Made by a program: the position numbers and the translations under genes | In this document: piece after piece, positions 1 through 7,313 of the stretch | Layout of the letters: the number at the start of each line of letters is the position of its first letter | How positions within the stretch are numbered: the first letter of the stretch is position 1 | Assembly: GCA_018819175.1 (NCBI GenBank) | Contig: JAHJQQ010000055.1 | Coordinates: 1-22,526 of the forward strand | Source of the DNA: Gammaproteobacteria bacterium | GTDB lineage: Bacteria > Pseudomonadota > Gammaproteobacteria > Thiohalobacterales > Thiohalobacteraceae | Direction of reading: 5' to 3' | Length of the DNA: 22,526 nucleotides | Notes under the pieces: model-generated | What the model saw: only the letters and a program-made list of their open reading frames with translations | Told to the model about the DNA's origin: nothing | The model's database searches: none

Positions 1-133
1 ACCCTCTCCCCGCAAGCGGGGAGAGGGGATAACCCCCTCTCCCGCCGGGGCGGGAGAGGGTTGGGGAGAGGGTGGCGAAGTTCTTAAATCGAGCATATCT
101 ATGTCATGCCATCATGTAATGCTCAATAATCAG
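1..133. repeat. MITE-like inverted-repeat element, copy A (left end outside window)
   Basis: Right-hand part of a short dispersed element that also occurs at 7347-7493 and 22371-22526. It holds two adjacent G/C-rich hairpins (arms CCCTCTCCCCGC/GCGGGGAGAGGG and CCCTCTCCCG/CGGGAGAGGG). These are followed by a tail of about 60 bp that runs to CTCAATAATCAG and is identical to the tail of the 7.4-kb copy. It has no coding capacity. The left terminus lies before base 1. Confidence 0.85.
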
Positions 134-140
134 AGGTTCC

Positions 141-185
141 TTCAGTGTCTTCCGTGTGATTCCGTGGCTGAAATGATTTTTTAGG
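141..185 (+). repeat. Dispersed CCACGGAA-type repeat
   Basis: About 45 bp starting TTCAGTGTCTTCCGTGTG and continuing TTCCGTGGCTGA then a T-rich tail ending TTAGG. It recurs almost unchanged at 14989-15034, and its core recurs inverted at 14885-14911. It is non-coding and lies directly after element copy A. Confidence 0.75.
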
Positions 186-420
186 ATCACTGTTATCCGT
201 TACGGGCCGGTATTTTGTCAGTCTCCGGCCTTGAATTCCACGCCGGTCCGGACTATCAAACTAGTATGCGAATGGATGTTCCATACCCACCTATTCACCA
301 GGCCCCGGACCGGCTAGTCCGCCCGTCGTGGCTGATCCAGAAGACACCGATTTTCCGGCATGCGCCAGTGACGTTCCAGTGGCGCTGCCGTCCTTGCGAC
401 TGACCATAAGGAGTAAACTC
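186..420. other. Non-coding leader before the host-attachment gene
   Basis: About 235 bp without a convincing gene. The short ORFs here overlap one another in several frames and have no ribosome-binding site. The only clear signal is the AAGGAG ribosome-binding site at 408-413 of the next gene. I see no convincing sigma-70 promoter. Confidence 0.5.
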
Positions 421-915
421 ATGCAGCATAATTGCGTTGTGGTTGCCGGTGGTTCCCGTGCCCGGTTCTTCACTCTGGAAGCTGTGGAATATCCCGATAT
501 GCAGTCCGGCCCCAATCTGTGCGAGGTCAACGGCCTGGTTAATGTCGAGAATGAAACGCACGGCGTCGATCTGTGGAGTGACAGCAAATCCGGCCGCAAT
601 CGCGGGAGTAACGGCGCGGCACACGGCTATGACGATCACCGCAGTCAACATGAAGATGAATTCGAGCGCCGCTTTGCCCGCGACGTGGCCCGCGAAGCCT
701 CGCGCCTGCTCAGCCAGAACAGCACCCGGCAACTGGTGCTGGTGGCGCAGAAACGTATCCTCGGTTTTCTACGCAACGAGCTGGACGCCCTGATCAAGGC
801 GGGCGTCGATATCAAGGAACTCGCCAAGGACCTTTCCAAACTATCGCCGCTCGAATTGCATGAGCATCTGGCCCGCGAGCAACTGCTGCCGCAGCGTCGT
901 TCACCTGCGAGCTGA
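421..915 (+). CDS. Host attachment protein (baeRF-like, Host_attach family)
   Basis: A 164-residue soluble protein that matches the family annotated as 'protein required for attachment to host cells' (PF10116). That family is related to bacterial archaeo-eukaryotic release-factor domains. Visible family features are the N-terminal beta strand CVVVAGGSRARFF (residues 5-17), an acidic and glycine-rich middle (about 50-80), and a helical C-terminal half with FARDVAREASRLL and LVLVAQKRILGFLRNEL. The start is set by AAGGAG at 408-413, seven bases before the ATG; an upstream in-frame extension lacks such a site. There is no signal peptide or membrane segment, so the protein is probably cytosolic despite its name. 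It appears monocistronic, with a hairpin terminator 25 bases after the stop. The biochemical role of the family is not settled, so I claim family membership only. Confidence 0.82.
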   Translation: MQHNCVVVAGGSRARFFTLEAVEYPDMQSGPNLCEVNGLVNVENETHGVDLWSDSKSGRNRGSNGAAHGYDDHRSQHEDEFERRFARDVAREASRLLSQNSTRQLVLVAQKRILGFLRNELDALIKAGVDIKELAKDLSKLSPLELHEHLAREQLLPQRRSPAS

Positions 916-939
916 TACGAAGAGGCATTAAATACGACC

Positions 940-968
940 CACCGGGCGCCCTGAGCGCCCGGTGCTGT
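940..968 (+). terminator. Hairpin terminator after the host-attachment gene
   Basis: Perfect 10-bp stem (CACCGGGCGC at 940-949 with GCGCCCGGTG at 955-964) and a 5-base loop, followed by CTGTTT. The T tract is short, so termination may be only moderate. Confidence 0.6.
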
Positions 969-996
969 TTCTGGAGTGCGCGGACATCTGCGCGAT

Positions 997-1086
997 GTCG
1001 AGCGCGCGGCTAGCGCCGCTGAACCCGACCTACTTGAATACACCTAGCCAACGTAGGTCGGATTCAGGCCGAAGGCCGCGCCCGAC
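997..1086. repeat. Inverted pair of REP-like units (GTAGGTCGG type)
   Basis: Two related units face each other. Unit 997-1033, read on the minus strand, begins GTAGGTCGGGTTCAG and ends in CGAC. Unit 1053-1086, on the plus strand, begins GTAGGTCGGATTCAG and ends CGCCCGAC. Each unit has its own small internal hairpin. The head-to-head arrangement with a 19-bp gap resembles a bacterial interspersed mosaic element. Confidence 0.7.
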
Positions 1087-1154
1087 AATGGTCAGCACGG
1101 AATGTTTAAACACCTGAAGAACCCCAGTTGCAAAATCTGAGGTGAGGAGAAAAA

Positions 1155-1228
1155 TGGAGCGGGTGATGGGAATCGAACCCACGCTAGTAGCTTGGGAAGC
1201 TACAGTTCTACCATTGAACTACACCCGC
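1155..1228 (-). tRNA. tRNA-Gly (anticodon CCC)
   Basis: Read on the minus strand this folds as a complete cloverleaf. The acceptor stem is GCGGGTG/CACCCGC and the D arm is GTTC/GAAC. The anticodon arm is GTAGC-TTCCCAA-GCTAC, with anticodon CCC at 1194-1196. The variable loop is TAGC and the T arm is GTGGG-TTCGATT-CCCAT. It ends in discriminator U and an encoded CCA (1155-1157). Total length is 74 nt with CCA. It decodes GGG. Confidence 0.96.
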
Positions 1229-1283
1229 CTGTGGCAATGATTCTAGTGGGTCTGCAGCCGGCTTTCCAGCCATCCGCTTTACC

Positions 1284-1364
1284 GTAGGGCGTATTAGGCG
1301 CCAGCCGTAATACGCCGAATGTGTTCACAGCTTTGCCGACCGAGGATTATCGCGCACGCCCTAC
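1284..1364. repeat. GTAGGGCG palindromic element, copy 1
   Basis: An 81-bp unit bounded by GTAGGGCG and CGCCCTAC, with an internal hairpin around GCGTATTAG/GTAATACGC followed by CGAATG. Related units occur at 3542-3627 and 13978-14064. Its edge is four bases from the stop codon of the acyl-CoA synthetase gene, so that transcript runs straight into it. Confidence 0.75.
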
Positions 1365-1368
1365 TTCT

Positions 1369-3171
1369 TTAACCCTGTCTATATAACCGTTCGACATCAT
1401 CCGCAAACCGCTCCAGCACTGCCGCGCGCTTGATCTTCAGCGTCGGTGTCTGCAAGCCGTTCTCGACGCTCCAGGGCTCCAGAAATAAGGCGACGCGACG
1501 GATCTTGGCGTAGCCCGGGAAGTCGCGCAGTTGATGGTGCAGGCTCTTGATCACCTTCGTCTTCAAGCGTTCGTCGTTGAGACTCTCCGGCTGATAAGGA
1601 TCCAGACCGAATTCTTTGGCGGCACCGAACCAATGTTCGGCATTCAATACCAATAGTGCGGATAGAAAGGCCCGACCTTCGCCGACGACCAGGGCCTGAT
1701 CAACGAGGGGATCAAGGCACAACGCCGACTCCATATCGCCGGGTGGCACCTTCTCGCCATTGGAGAGCACCAGAATGTCCTTGATACGTCCGGTGATATA
1801 AATATGCCCGTTCTCGATACGCGCCTGATCACCCGTATGCAGCCAACCTTCGGCATCGATCATCTGCGCGGTCGCCGCATGATTGTTCCAGTAGCCGAGC
1901 ATCACGCCGGGACCGCGTGCGAGCAGTTCGGCATTTTCACCTATGCGTAATTCGGTACCGCGCAAGGCCACGCCGACACTGGCCGGATCATTATCCTGAA
2001 TCAGATTAATGCTCAGCACCGGGCTTGTCTCGGTCAGACCATAGCCTTGCAACAGCGGCACACCCAGCCCTATAAACAACCGCGCAACCGGAAACGGCAA
2101 GGCTGCGCCGCCACTGACCGTGATACGCAGATGTCCGCCGAGCTTATCCAACACGCGCTGCGCGACCGCCTTGCGCAGCAGCGGCCACAGACTCAACAGC
2201 GGCGACCAATGCCCGCGTCCCTGCTCGCGCTCGAATACCTGCCAACCGACCTGCACCGCCAGATTGAACAGCGCGCGCCGAAACCAGGACGCCTGCAGCA
2301 TCTGCTCATGGATGCGGCCATAGACGCGTTCGAAAATGCGCGGCACGGCGATCAGTACCGTCGGCCGCACAATCTGCAAGTCTTCCGCAAGCTGCGCAAT
2401 TGAACGCGAGAAAGCGACACAGGAGCCCGCCAGCATGGGCAGATAGTAACTACCCGCACGTTCCAGGGTGTGCGACATGGGCAGGAAGGACAGAAACAGA
2501 TCCTCCTGATACACATCCACCATTGTCAGTCCGGCATGCGCGACCGAAAGCAGATTGTGATGACTGAGCATCACGCCCTTGGAGCGACCCGTGGTACCCG
2601 AGGTATAGACGATAGTTGCCAACGCATGCGGATCGGTGGGTAACGGCGAGGTCAGCAACGCCATGTGCGGCAGCCAGGCATCAACCGTCCGCAGACGCAG
2701 GTCTTCAACCTCATCATCACCTTCCAACAACAGCACCCGTATCAGGCATTCCACGCTATCGACGGCCGATGCCAGCCGGCGCCACTGTGTCGCGGACTGC
2801 ACCAGCAGCAAGCGGCAGCGCGCATCATCGAGGATATAGGCGACATTGTCAGGCCGGTCTTCGGTATACAGCGGCACCACCACCAGGCCCAGATACTGCG
2901 CAGCCAGATCGAAGCAGACCCATTCCTTGCAGTTGCGCAACTGGATCGCCACGCGGTCGCCCGCCGAGAAACCTTCGTTTGCCAAGGCCGCGCGCCAACG
3001 CGCCACCAGCACGCCCATATCGCGCCAGTTGATCTCACACCACTGCTCGGTCTGCTTATCGAAATAGCGGTACGCCGGGGACGAGGGGCTGCGCCGCAGA
3101 CGTTCCTGGAACAGACCCGCCAGGGTTCCCGCGACCTCCACAGGGATAATGTCTTCCGTCCGCTCCTGCAT
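1369..3171 (-). CDS. Long-chain fatty acid--CoA ligase (AMP-binding family)
   Basis: Activates fatty acids to acyl-CoA through an acyl-adenylate. In the 600-residue version I see the phosphate-binding signature YTSGTTGRSKGV (189-200), QGYGLTETSP (375-384), HTGD (445-448), TGRIKDILVLSNGEK (460-474) and the C-terminal catalytic-lysine motif PTLKIKR (576-582). The length and the PMSHTLER segment fit the FadD15-like long-chain subgroup. I chose the ATG at 3171, which has GAGG nine bases upstream on the minus strand. Alternative ATGs at 3225 and 3276 would add 18 or 35 residues with poor similarity to adenylating enzymes. It is transcribed divergently from thiS and ends four bases before a palindromic repeat. 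Chain-length specificity is inferred from the family and not shown. Confidence 0.9.
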   Translation of the reverse strand: MQERTEDIIPVEVAGTLAGLFQERLRRSPSSPAYRYFDKQTEQWCEINWRDMGVLVARWRAALANEGFSAGDRVAIQLRNCKEWVCFDLAAQYLGLVVVPLYTEDRPDNVAYILDDARCRLLLVQSATQWRRLASAVDSVECLIRVLLLEGDDEVEDLRLRTVDAWLPHMALLTSPLPTDPHALATIVYTSGTTGRSKGVMLSHHNLLSVAHAGLTMVDVYQEDLFLSFLPMSHTLERAGSYYLPMLAGSCVAFSRSIAQLAEDLQIVRPTVLIAVPRIFERVYGRIHEQMLQASWFRRALFNLAVQVGWQVFEREQGRGHWSPLLSLWPLLRKAVAQRVLDKLGGHLRITVSGGAALPFPVARLFIGLGVPLLQGYGLTETSPVLSINLIQDNDPASVGVALRGTELRIGENAELLARGPGVMLGYWNNHAATAQMIDAEGWLHTGDQARIENGHIYITGRIKDILVLSNGEKVPPGDMESALCLDPLVDQALVVGEGRAFLSALLVLNAEHWFGAAKEFGLDPYQPESLNDERLKTKVIKSLHHQLRDFPGYAKIRRVALFLEPWSVENGLQTPTLKIKRAAVLERFADDVERLYRQG

Positions 3172-3320
3172 CGCTATCCGCCTCGGCGCCCGCTCCACGC
3201 AATTTGTTGTAGAATCCAGAACCATAGCCACCCACCAAAACCCTGGAGAACGGGCCGGGTGGGAATCCTGGGTCATGTTCGCATGATTCGCCCTAACCCA
3301 ATAGACCGACGTCCGCCATC

Positions 3321-3533
3321 ATGTCCGAGCCACTACAGATTATTGTCAACGGAGATCCTCGCACAGTCGATCCCGGCCTGACCGCGGCTCAACTGGTCGA
3401 ACTGCTCGACCTGGGCGGCCGCCGCCTGGCCATGGAGATCAACCGCGAAATTCTGCCGCGCAGCCAGTATGGCGAACACCAGCTGCGCGATGGCGATCAG
3501 ATTGAGATCGTGCAGGCGATCGGCGGCGGCTGA
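3321..3533 (+). CDS. thiS: Sulfur carrier protein ThiS
   Basis: A 70-residue ubiquitin-fold protein that carries sulfur as a C-terminal thiocarboxylate for making the thiazole ring of thiamine. The evidence is its small size, the N-terminal strand IIVNGDPRTVD, the segment LAMEINREILPRSQY, the segment GDQIEIVQAIGGG, and the obligatory C-terminal Gly-Gly that is adenylated and thiolated. The ribosome-binding site is weak. thiG follows on the same strand after 117 bases, most of it taken up by a palindromic repeat. The two genes are usually adjacent, so cotranscription is likely. The partner genes thiF, thiO/thiH and thiE are not in this window. Confidence 0.95.
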   Translation: MSEPLQIIVNGDPRTVDPGLTAAQLVELLDLGGRRLAMEINREILPRSQYGEHQLRDGDQIEIVQAIGGG

Positions 3534-3541
3534 ATTTAGAT

Positions 3542-3627
3542 GTAGGGCGCATTAGCGCAGCGTAATGCGCCGAATGGGTTCGCCAAAACATCCGGCGCAT
3601 TACGACCTTCGGTCTAATGCGCCCTAC
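3542..3627. repeat. GTAGGGCG palindromic element, copy 2, between thiS and thiG
   Basis: Nested inverted repeats. The outer 14-bp arms are GTAGGGCGCATTAG (3542-3555) and CTAATGCGCCCTAC (3614-3627). The inner 12-bp arms are CGTAATGCGCCG (3561-3572) and CGGCGCATTACG (3593-3604). Each half can also fold alone. It begins eight bases after the thiS stop and ends 23 bases before the thiG start, so it lies inside the presumed thiSG transcript. Confidence 0.88.
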
Positions 3628-3650
3628 GTTATCTTAATAAGGAACGCACT

Positions 3651-4460
3651 ATGTCGACCGTAATGAAGCCCACCACCACGAACGATGACGGCCTGCTGAT
3701 CGCGGGTCACGTCTACAGCTCGCGTCTACTGGTCGGCACCGGCAAGTACAAAGACATGGACGAGACCCGACGCTCGGTCGAGGCCAGCGGTGCGCAGATC
3801 ATCACCGTCGCCATCCGCCGCACCAACATCGGCCAGGACCCCAAACAGCCCAACCTGCTCGATACCTTGCCGATGTCCAAATACACCTACCTGCCCAACA
3901 CCGCCGGCTGCTATTCCGCGGAGGACGCCATACGCACCTGCCGCCTGGCGCGCGAACTGCTCGACGGTCATGACCTGGTGAAGCTCGAAGTATTGGGTGA
4001 TGAAAAGACTTTGTTCCCGGATATCGTGCAGACACTGAGTGCCGCCGAAATACTTATCAAAGACGGTTTCAAGGTAATGGTCTACACCAATGATGATCCG
4101 ATCATTGCCAAGCGCTTCGAAGACATGGGTTGCGTCGCCGTCATGCCGCTGGCCGCGCCGATCGGCTCGGGACTGGGCATTCGCAACCCCTACAACATCC
4201 GCACCATTGTCGAAAACGCCAAGGTACCGATTCTCGTTGATGCCGGCGTGGGCACCGCATCCGATGCCGCGATTGCGATGGAGCTGGGCTGTGACGGCGT
4301 ATTGATGAACACCGCCATTGCCGGCGCGCAAGATCCCGTGTTGATGGCCTCCGCGATGAAAAAGGCCATCGAAGCCGGCCGCGAAGCCTTCCTCGCCGGC
4401 CGCATCCCGCGCAAACGTTTCGCGAGCGCATCGTCGCCGGTCGATGGGACGTTCTTTTAA
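3651..4460 (+). CDS. thiG: Thiazole synthase ThiG
   Basis: Condenses deoxyxylulose 5-phosphate, dehydroglycine and ThiS-borne sulfur into the thiazole phosphate of thiamine. The 269-residue sequence is collinear with ThiG TIM barrels: LLVGTGKYKD (26-35), PNTAGCYSAEDA (82-93), the lysine of LVKLEVLGD (Lys111) that forms the Schiff base, PIGSGLGI (170-177), DAGVGTASDAA (197-207) and the C-terminal PRKRFASASSP. AAGGAA lies nine bases before the ATG. A second ATG five codons in (3663) is possible. The protein is cytosolic and works with ThiS. No TPP riboswitch is recognisable upstream. Confidence 0.96.
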   Translation: MSTVMKPTTTNDDGLLIAGHVYSSRLLVGTGKYKDMDETRRSVEASGAQIITVAIRRTNIGQDPKQPNLLDTLPMSKYTYLPNTAGCYSAEDAIRTCRLARELLDGHDLVKLEVLGDEKTLFPDIVQTLSAAEILIKDGFKVMVYTNDDPIIAKRFEDMGCVAVMPLAAPIGSGLGIRNPYNIRTIVENAKVPILVDAGVGTASDAAIAMELGCDGVLMNTAIAGAQDPVLMASAMKKAIEAGREAFLAGRIPRKRFASASSPVDGTFF

Positions 4461-4515
4461 ACGGTGTCAGAAGACCTGATATCTCTTGGTTACGCTTAGT
4501 GCAAAATGCCGCATT

Positions 4516-4536
4516 CCTTCTCCCTCCGGGAGAAGG
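4516..4536. repeat. CCTTCTCCC hairpin
   Basis: Perfect 9-bp stem (CCTTCTCCC with GGGAGAAGG) around a 3-base loop, followed by CCAGGATGAGGG. It belongs to the CCCTCTCCC-type hairpin group seen elsewhere in the window. It lies 56 bases after thiG and has no T tract. Confidence 0.55.
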
Positions 4537-4566
4537 CCAGGATGAGGGAGTAAAGATAATACTGCT

Positions 4567-4647
4567 CCGTCATTGCGAGCGTAGCGCGGCAATCTCGTGA
4601 TCGGTGCTCCGCATTGACAGATTGCCGCGCTGCGCTCGCAATGACGG
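4567..4647. repeat. 29-bp inverted repeat (TCATTGCGAG type)
   Basis: The arms are 4567-4595 (starting CCGTCATTGCGAGCG, ending GGCAATCT) and 4619-4647. They are complementary at 28 of 29 positions, and the one mismatch is a G-T wobble. The spacer is 23 bases. This matches a family of long hairpins seen as dispersed repeats in many proteobacteria. Translations of the region give only repeat-derived peptides, so it is non-coding. Confidence 0.88.
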
Positions 4648-4664
4648 AATTCCACCGCGATGCA

Positions 4665-4762
4665 TTGATGGGAAATAGGGGTCAGAGACGAATTCCACCA
4701 CCGCTGAGTAGCCGTTACCACAAGCAGTACTTAATTCGTCTCTGACCCCTATTTCCCATCAA
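4665..4762. repeat. Perfect 30-bp inverted repeat upstream of corA (GGGGTCAGAG type)
   Basis: The arms 4665-4694 and 4733-4762 are exact reverse complements over 30 bp. They contain GGGGTCAGAGACGAATT in the left arm. A 38-base unrelated spacer separates them. The right arm ends 28 bases before the corA ATG. A related pair with a 40-base spacer lies just after corA. Repeats of this look often accompany IS200-like REP-associated tyrosine transposases, but no such gene is present here. Confidence 0.9.
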
Positions 4763-4790
4763 CCGCACATTTTCAGACCATAGGTAACGC

Positions 4791-5753
4791 ATGGACATAC
4801 TCTCCCTGGTCAATCGCGGACAACCGAAAGTCCTCGACAGCATCGACAAGCGTCCTACTGAAGGTTTCATCTGGCTGGATTTCGTACGCGAAGAGGCCCG
4901 GGACTGGGCGAGTGTCATACAACGCATCGCCGGCATCACCGTGCATGAACACCATGTACGCGACAGCCTCAACCCCAAGCATCCGTCCTACGCCGATTCC
5001 ACCCAGCATTATGAAATGGTGATCTTCCGTGGGCTGTCACCGCAGGGCACGACCGGGCATTTCGAAACACGCCCTACCGTATTCTTCCTGTTCGACAACC
5101 TGTTCGTCACCATCCGCCCCGCTGACAGTCTCTCCATTAAAGAAGTTCGTAAGCGTCTACTGCAACAGGACTGCCGCATCCCGACACGTCCGGCCGGATT
5201 GATGCATCTCGTCCTGTCCGCACAGGTCGAGCGCTTCATGGCCATGCGCGAACCGATGGCCGAGCAACTCGTCGCCTGGCGCCGCGATCTGCTGGACCCA
5301 AGCCATCCCTTCGATGACTGGATGACGCTGATGAACTACGGCAGCCAACTGCGCAAGATGCAGATGGTGTTCGAGGAACAGGACGAAGCCGTCACGGCCT
5401 GGCGCGATGACACCGACATCGAAATCGACGACCATCTCTCGGTACGCTTGAACGATCTCATTGAACACATCCGGCGCGTATCACGCTTCACCGCCGACCA
5501 TCAGCACGAAGTCGAATCATTGGTGAACCTGCACTTCTCCGCCGTCGCCCACCGCACCAACGAAATCATGCGCGTCCTCACCGTGCTCTCGGCGATCTTT
5601 CTGCCGCTGTCGCTGATCGCCGGCATCTTCGGCATGAACTTCGACAACATGCCGGAACTGCATTACCAGCACGCCTATTTCTTCGCGCTCGGCGGCATGG
5701 TGTTTCTGGCGATTGGGTTGCTGGTGTTGTTTCGGATCAAGCGGTGGTTTTAG
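4791..5753 (+). CDS. corA: Magnesium/cobalt transporter CorA
   Basis: Inner-membrane pentameric channel for Mg2+ (and Co2+/Ni2+). The 320-residue protein has a long acidic, helical cytoplasmic N-terminal domain. It ends with the two CorA membrane helices: about 260-280 (ending LSLIAGIFGMNF) and about 295-315 (YFFALGGMVFLAIGLLVLF). Between them is the diagnostic GMN pore motif at residues 281-283, followed by FDNMPEL. The basic C-terminus RIKRWF is typical. The start is the ATG preceded by a weak AGG. The gene stands alone and is bracketed on both sides by GGTCAGAG-containing inverted repeats at 4665-4762 and 5786-5857. Its promoter must lie within or upstream of the first of these. Confidence 0.95.
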   Translation: MDILSLVNRGQPKVLDSIDKRPTEGFIWLDFVREEARDWASVIQRIAGITVHEHHVRDSLNPKHPSYADSTQHYEMVIFRGLSPQGTTGHFETRPTVFFLFDNLFVTIRPADSLSIKEVRKRLLQQDCRIPTRPAGLMHLVLSAQVERFMAMREPMAEQLVAWRRDLLDPSHPFDDWMTLMNYGSQLRKMQMVFEEQDEAVTAWRDDTDIEIDDHLSVRLNDLIEHIRRVSRFTADHQHEVESLVNLHFSAVAHRTNEIMRVLTVLSAIFLPLSLIAGIFGMNFDNMPELHYQHAYFFALGGMVFLAIGLLVLFRIKRWF

Positions 5754-5785
5754 TAGCGCTAAAGTCAGCAAGGAGTTGGAGTTCA

Positions 5786-5857
5786 GGGTCAGAGTAAAAA
5801 CCTGGAACCACGATCCCTACACTTCAGAAACAAGCGAGAGAGTTTTTACTCTGACCC
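5786..5857. repeat. 16-bp inverted repeat downstream of corA (GGGTCAGAG type)
   Basis: The arms GGGTCAGAGTAAAAAC (5786-5801) and GTTTTTACTCTGACCC (5842-5857) are perfect reverse complements with a 40-base spacer. They share the GGGTCAGAG core and nearly the same spacer length with the repeat upstream of corA. The element starts 33 bases after the corA stop. Confidence 0.85.
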
Positions 5858-5873
5858 CGCCCCCTCTCCCTGG

Positions 5874-5896
5874 CCCTCTCCCGCGAGGGGAGAGGG
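5874..5896. repeat. CCCTCTCCC hairpin
   Basis: Perfect 9-bp stem (CCCTCTCCC with GGGAGAGGG) and a 5-base loop. It is the same hairpin type that forms the core of the element copies at 1-133, 7347-7493 and 22371-22526, but without their flanking arms. It lies between the ends of corA and the convergent mscS-type gene. Confidence 0.65.
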
Positions 5897-5960
5897 TATG
5901 CAGAGAACAGCATTAGTTTGGGTTTTTATTTGCGCGGTTTTGTGTCTTCGCGCGAGGCGA

Positions 5961-7253
5961 TTACAAACTTCCCGACTTGATATGCACATCCCGTTGCGGG
6001 AAGGGGATGGTGATGCCGGCGGCCTTGAAGGCATGCCAGATGCCGACGTTCACATCAGAACGCACGTTGGCGACACCGTTCTGTGGATCATTGATCCAGA
6101 CGCGCAATTCCAGCGCAATACCACTGTCCGCGAATTCCATCAGCCGACAGGCCGGTTCCGGGTTCTGTATGACGCGCTTGGTGTTGCGCGCAACCTCCAT
6201 CATCATCGCCATCGCCTGCTCGGGATCATCGCTGTAACTGATCTGCACCGGAATCTTCAGGCGCACATTCGAATCGGTATAGCTCCAGTTGATGACCTCG
6301 GTGGTCACCAGGGTTTCATTCGGGATCAATGTCTCCACGCCGTCGCGGTCGCGCACGACGATGTATCTTGCGCGCAGCTCCTGAACCCAGCCGAATTTGG
6401 TGCCGACGGTGATCACGTCACCGGGACGGATGGAGCGATCGAACAGCACGATAAAGCCGCTGATGAAATTACTGGCGATACGCTGCAAACCAAAACCCAG
6501 TCCGACACCCAACGCACCGCCGAACACCGCCAAGGCGGTGAGATCTATGCCCACCGAATCCAGGGCGATCAGCGAGGCGAAGGTGATCAGGAAGAAGCGC
6601 GCGATTTTTGCCAGGGCTACCTTCATGCCGGCACTGACATGTTGGGAACCCAGCAGGCGGCGTTCGATCACCGCGGCCAGCCACAGCGCCAGGATCCACA
6701 GCACCACCACCAGCAGCACCAGCTTGGTCACAATCAACAGCGAGATGCGGTTATCACCCAGTTTGAAGGCGAAGGCATCCATGGCCGCCAATACTTCCGG
6801 CAGCCAACCCAGCAGATGCAAGGCCACCAGCATCCAGATCGAGAAGCTGATCAGATTTTCCCAGGCCTTGACCGCCGGACTGGGTTTGAAACTCTTGCGC
6901 AGGGAATACACCACGAAGCGGATCGCGGCCAGCGACAACAGCAACGGCACGGCGATATTCAGCAGACCGGTTTGCACATCGAAGCTTTTCAGTATGGCGC
7001 GACCGGCCAACACACCCAGCAGCAAACTCAACGGCGACAGGATGCGCTGCACAGTTTTGAGCGTGAGTTGCCGTAAGCGATGCTGCTCGGCGCTGGCGCT
7101 GCGCGCACGCAGCGCCTGACCGAGCGTGCGATGCACCATCCAGGCACCGATAGCCGCCACACCCAGTACCAGCGGTTGCCACCAGAATCCGGGCGTGCGA
7201 ACCGATGCCAGCCAGACCTGCGCTTGAGCGGTTATTTCGGCGATCAGATCCAT
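5961..7253 (-). CDS. MscS-family small-conductance mechanosensitive channel
   Basis: Inner-membrane channel that releases solutes on hypo-osmotic shock. The 430-residue protein has several N-terminal hydrophobic helices. They are followed by the pore-lining TM3 and start of the beta domain: VFGGALGVGLGFGLQRIASN, then FISGFIVLFDRSIRPGDVI. After that come the beta-domain segments LIPNETLVTTEVINWSY and a C-terminal alpha/beta domain. It is longer than E. coli MscS (about 286 residues) because of two or more additional N-terminal helices, as in larger MscS relatives. I chose the ATG at 7253 with AAGGA upstream; a TTG at 7286 would add 11 residues. It is convergent with corA. Conduction class cannot be told from sequence. 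Confidence 0.92.
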   Translation of the reverse strand: MDLIAEITAQAQVWLASVRTPGFWWQPLVLGVAAIGAWMVHRTLGQALRARSASAEQHRLRQLTLKTVQRILSPLSLLLGVLAGRAILKSFDVQTGLLNIAVPLLLSLAAIRFVVYSLRKSFKPSPAVKAWENLISFSIWMLVALHLLGWLPEVLAAMDAFAFKLGDNRISLLIVTKLVLLVVVLWILALWLAAVIERRLLGSQHVSAGMKVALAKIARFFLITFASLIALDSVGIDLTALAVFGGALGVGLGFGLQRIASNFISGFIVLFDRSIRPGDVITVGTKFGWVQELRARYIVVRDRDGVETLIPNETLVTTEVINWSYTDSNVRLKIPVQISYSDDPEQAMAMMMEVARNTKRVIQNPEPACRLMEFADSGIALELRVWINDPQNGVANVRSDVNVGIWHAFKAAGITIPFPQRDVHIKSGSL

Positions 7254-7313
7254 GCTCAGTAAATCCTTCGGGAAAATGTCGCACAATTAAAAGACGGCTA
7301 TGGACGCATAGCG

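Noticed and set aside
3172..3650. TPP riboswitch upstream of thiS or thiG
   Set aside because: The conserved thi-box strings were not found; the structured DNA here is the GTAGGGCG repeat.
3726..4331. Minus-strand open frame of 201 codons opposite thiG
   Set aside because: Antisense shadow; the plus strand is unmistakable ThiG.
4467..4721. Small minus-strand open frame between thiG and corA
   Set aside because: Its peptide is a translation of the inverted repeats (typical HCERSAA / RYARNDG strings), not a gene.
5898..7076. Long plus-strand open frame opposite the mscS-type gene
   Set aside because: His/Gln/Arg-rich composition with no recognisable domain; it is the antisense of a clear MscS protein and has no ribosome-binding site.
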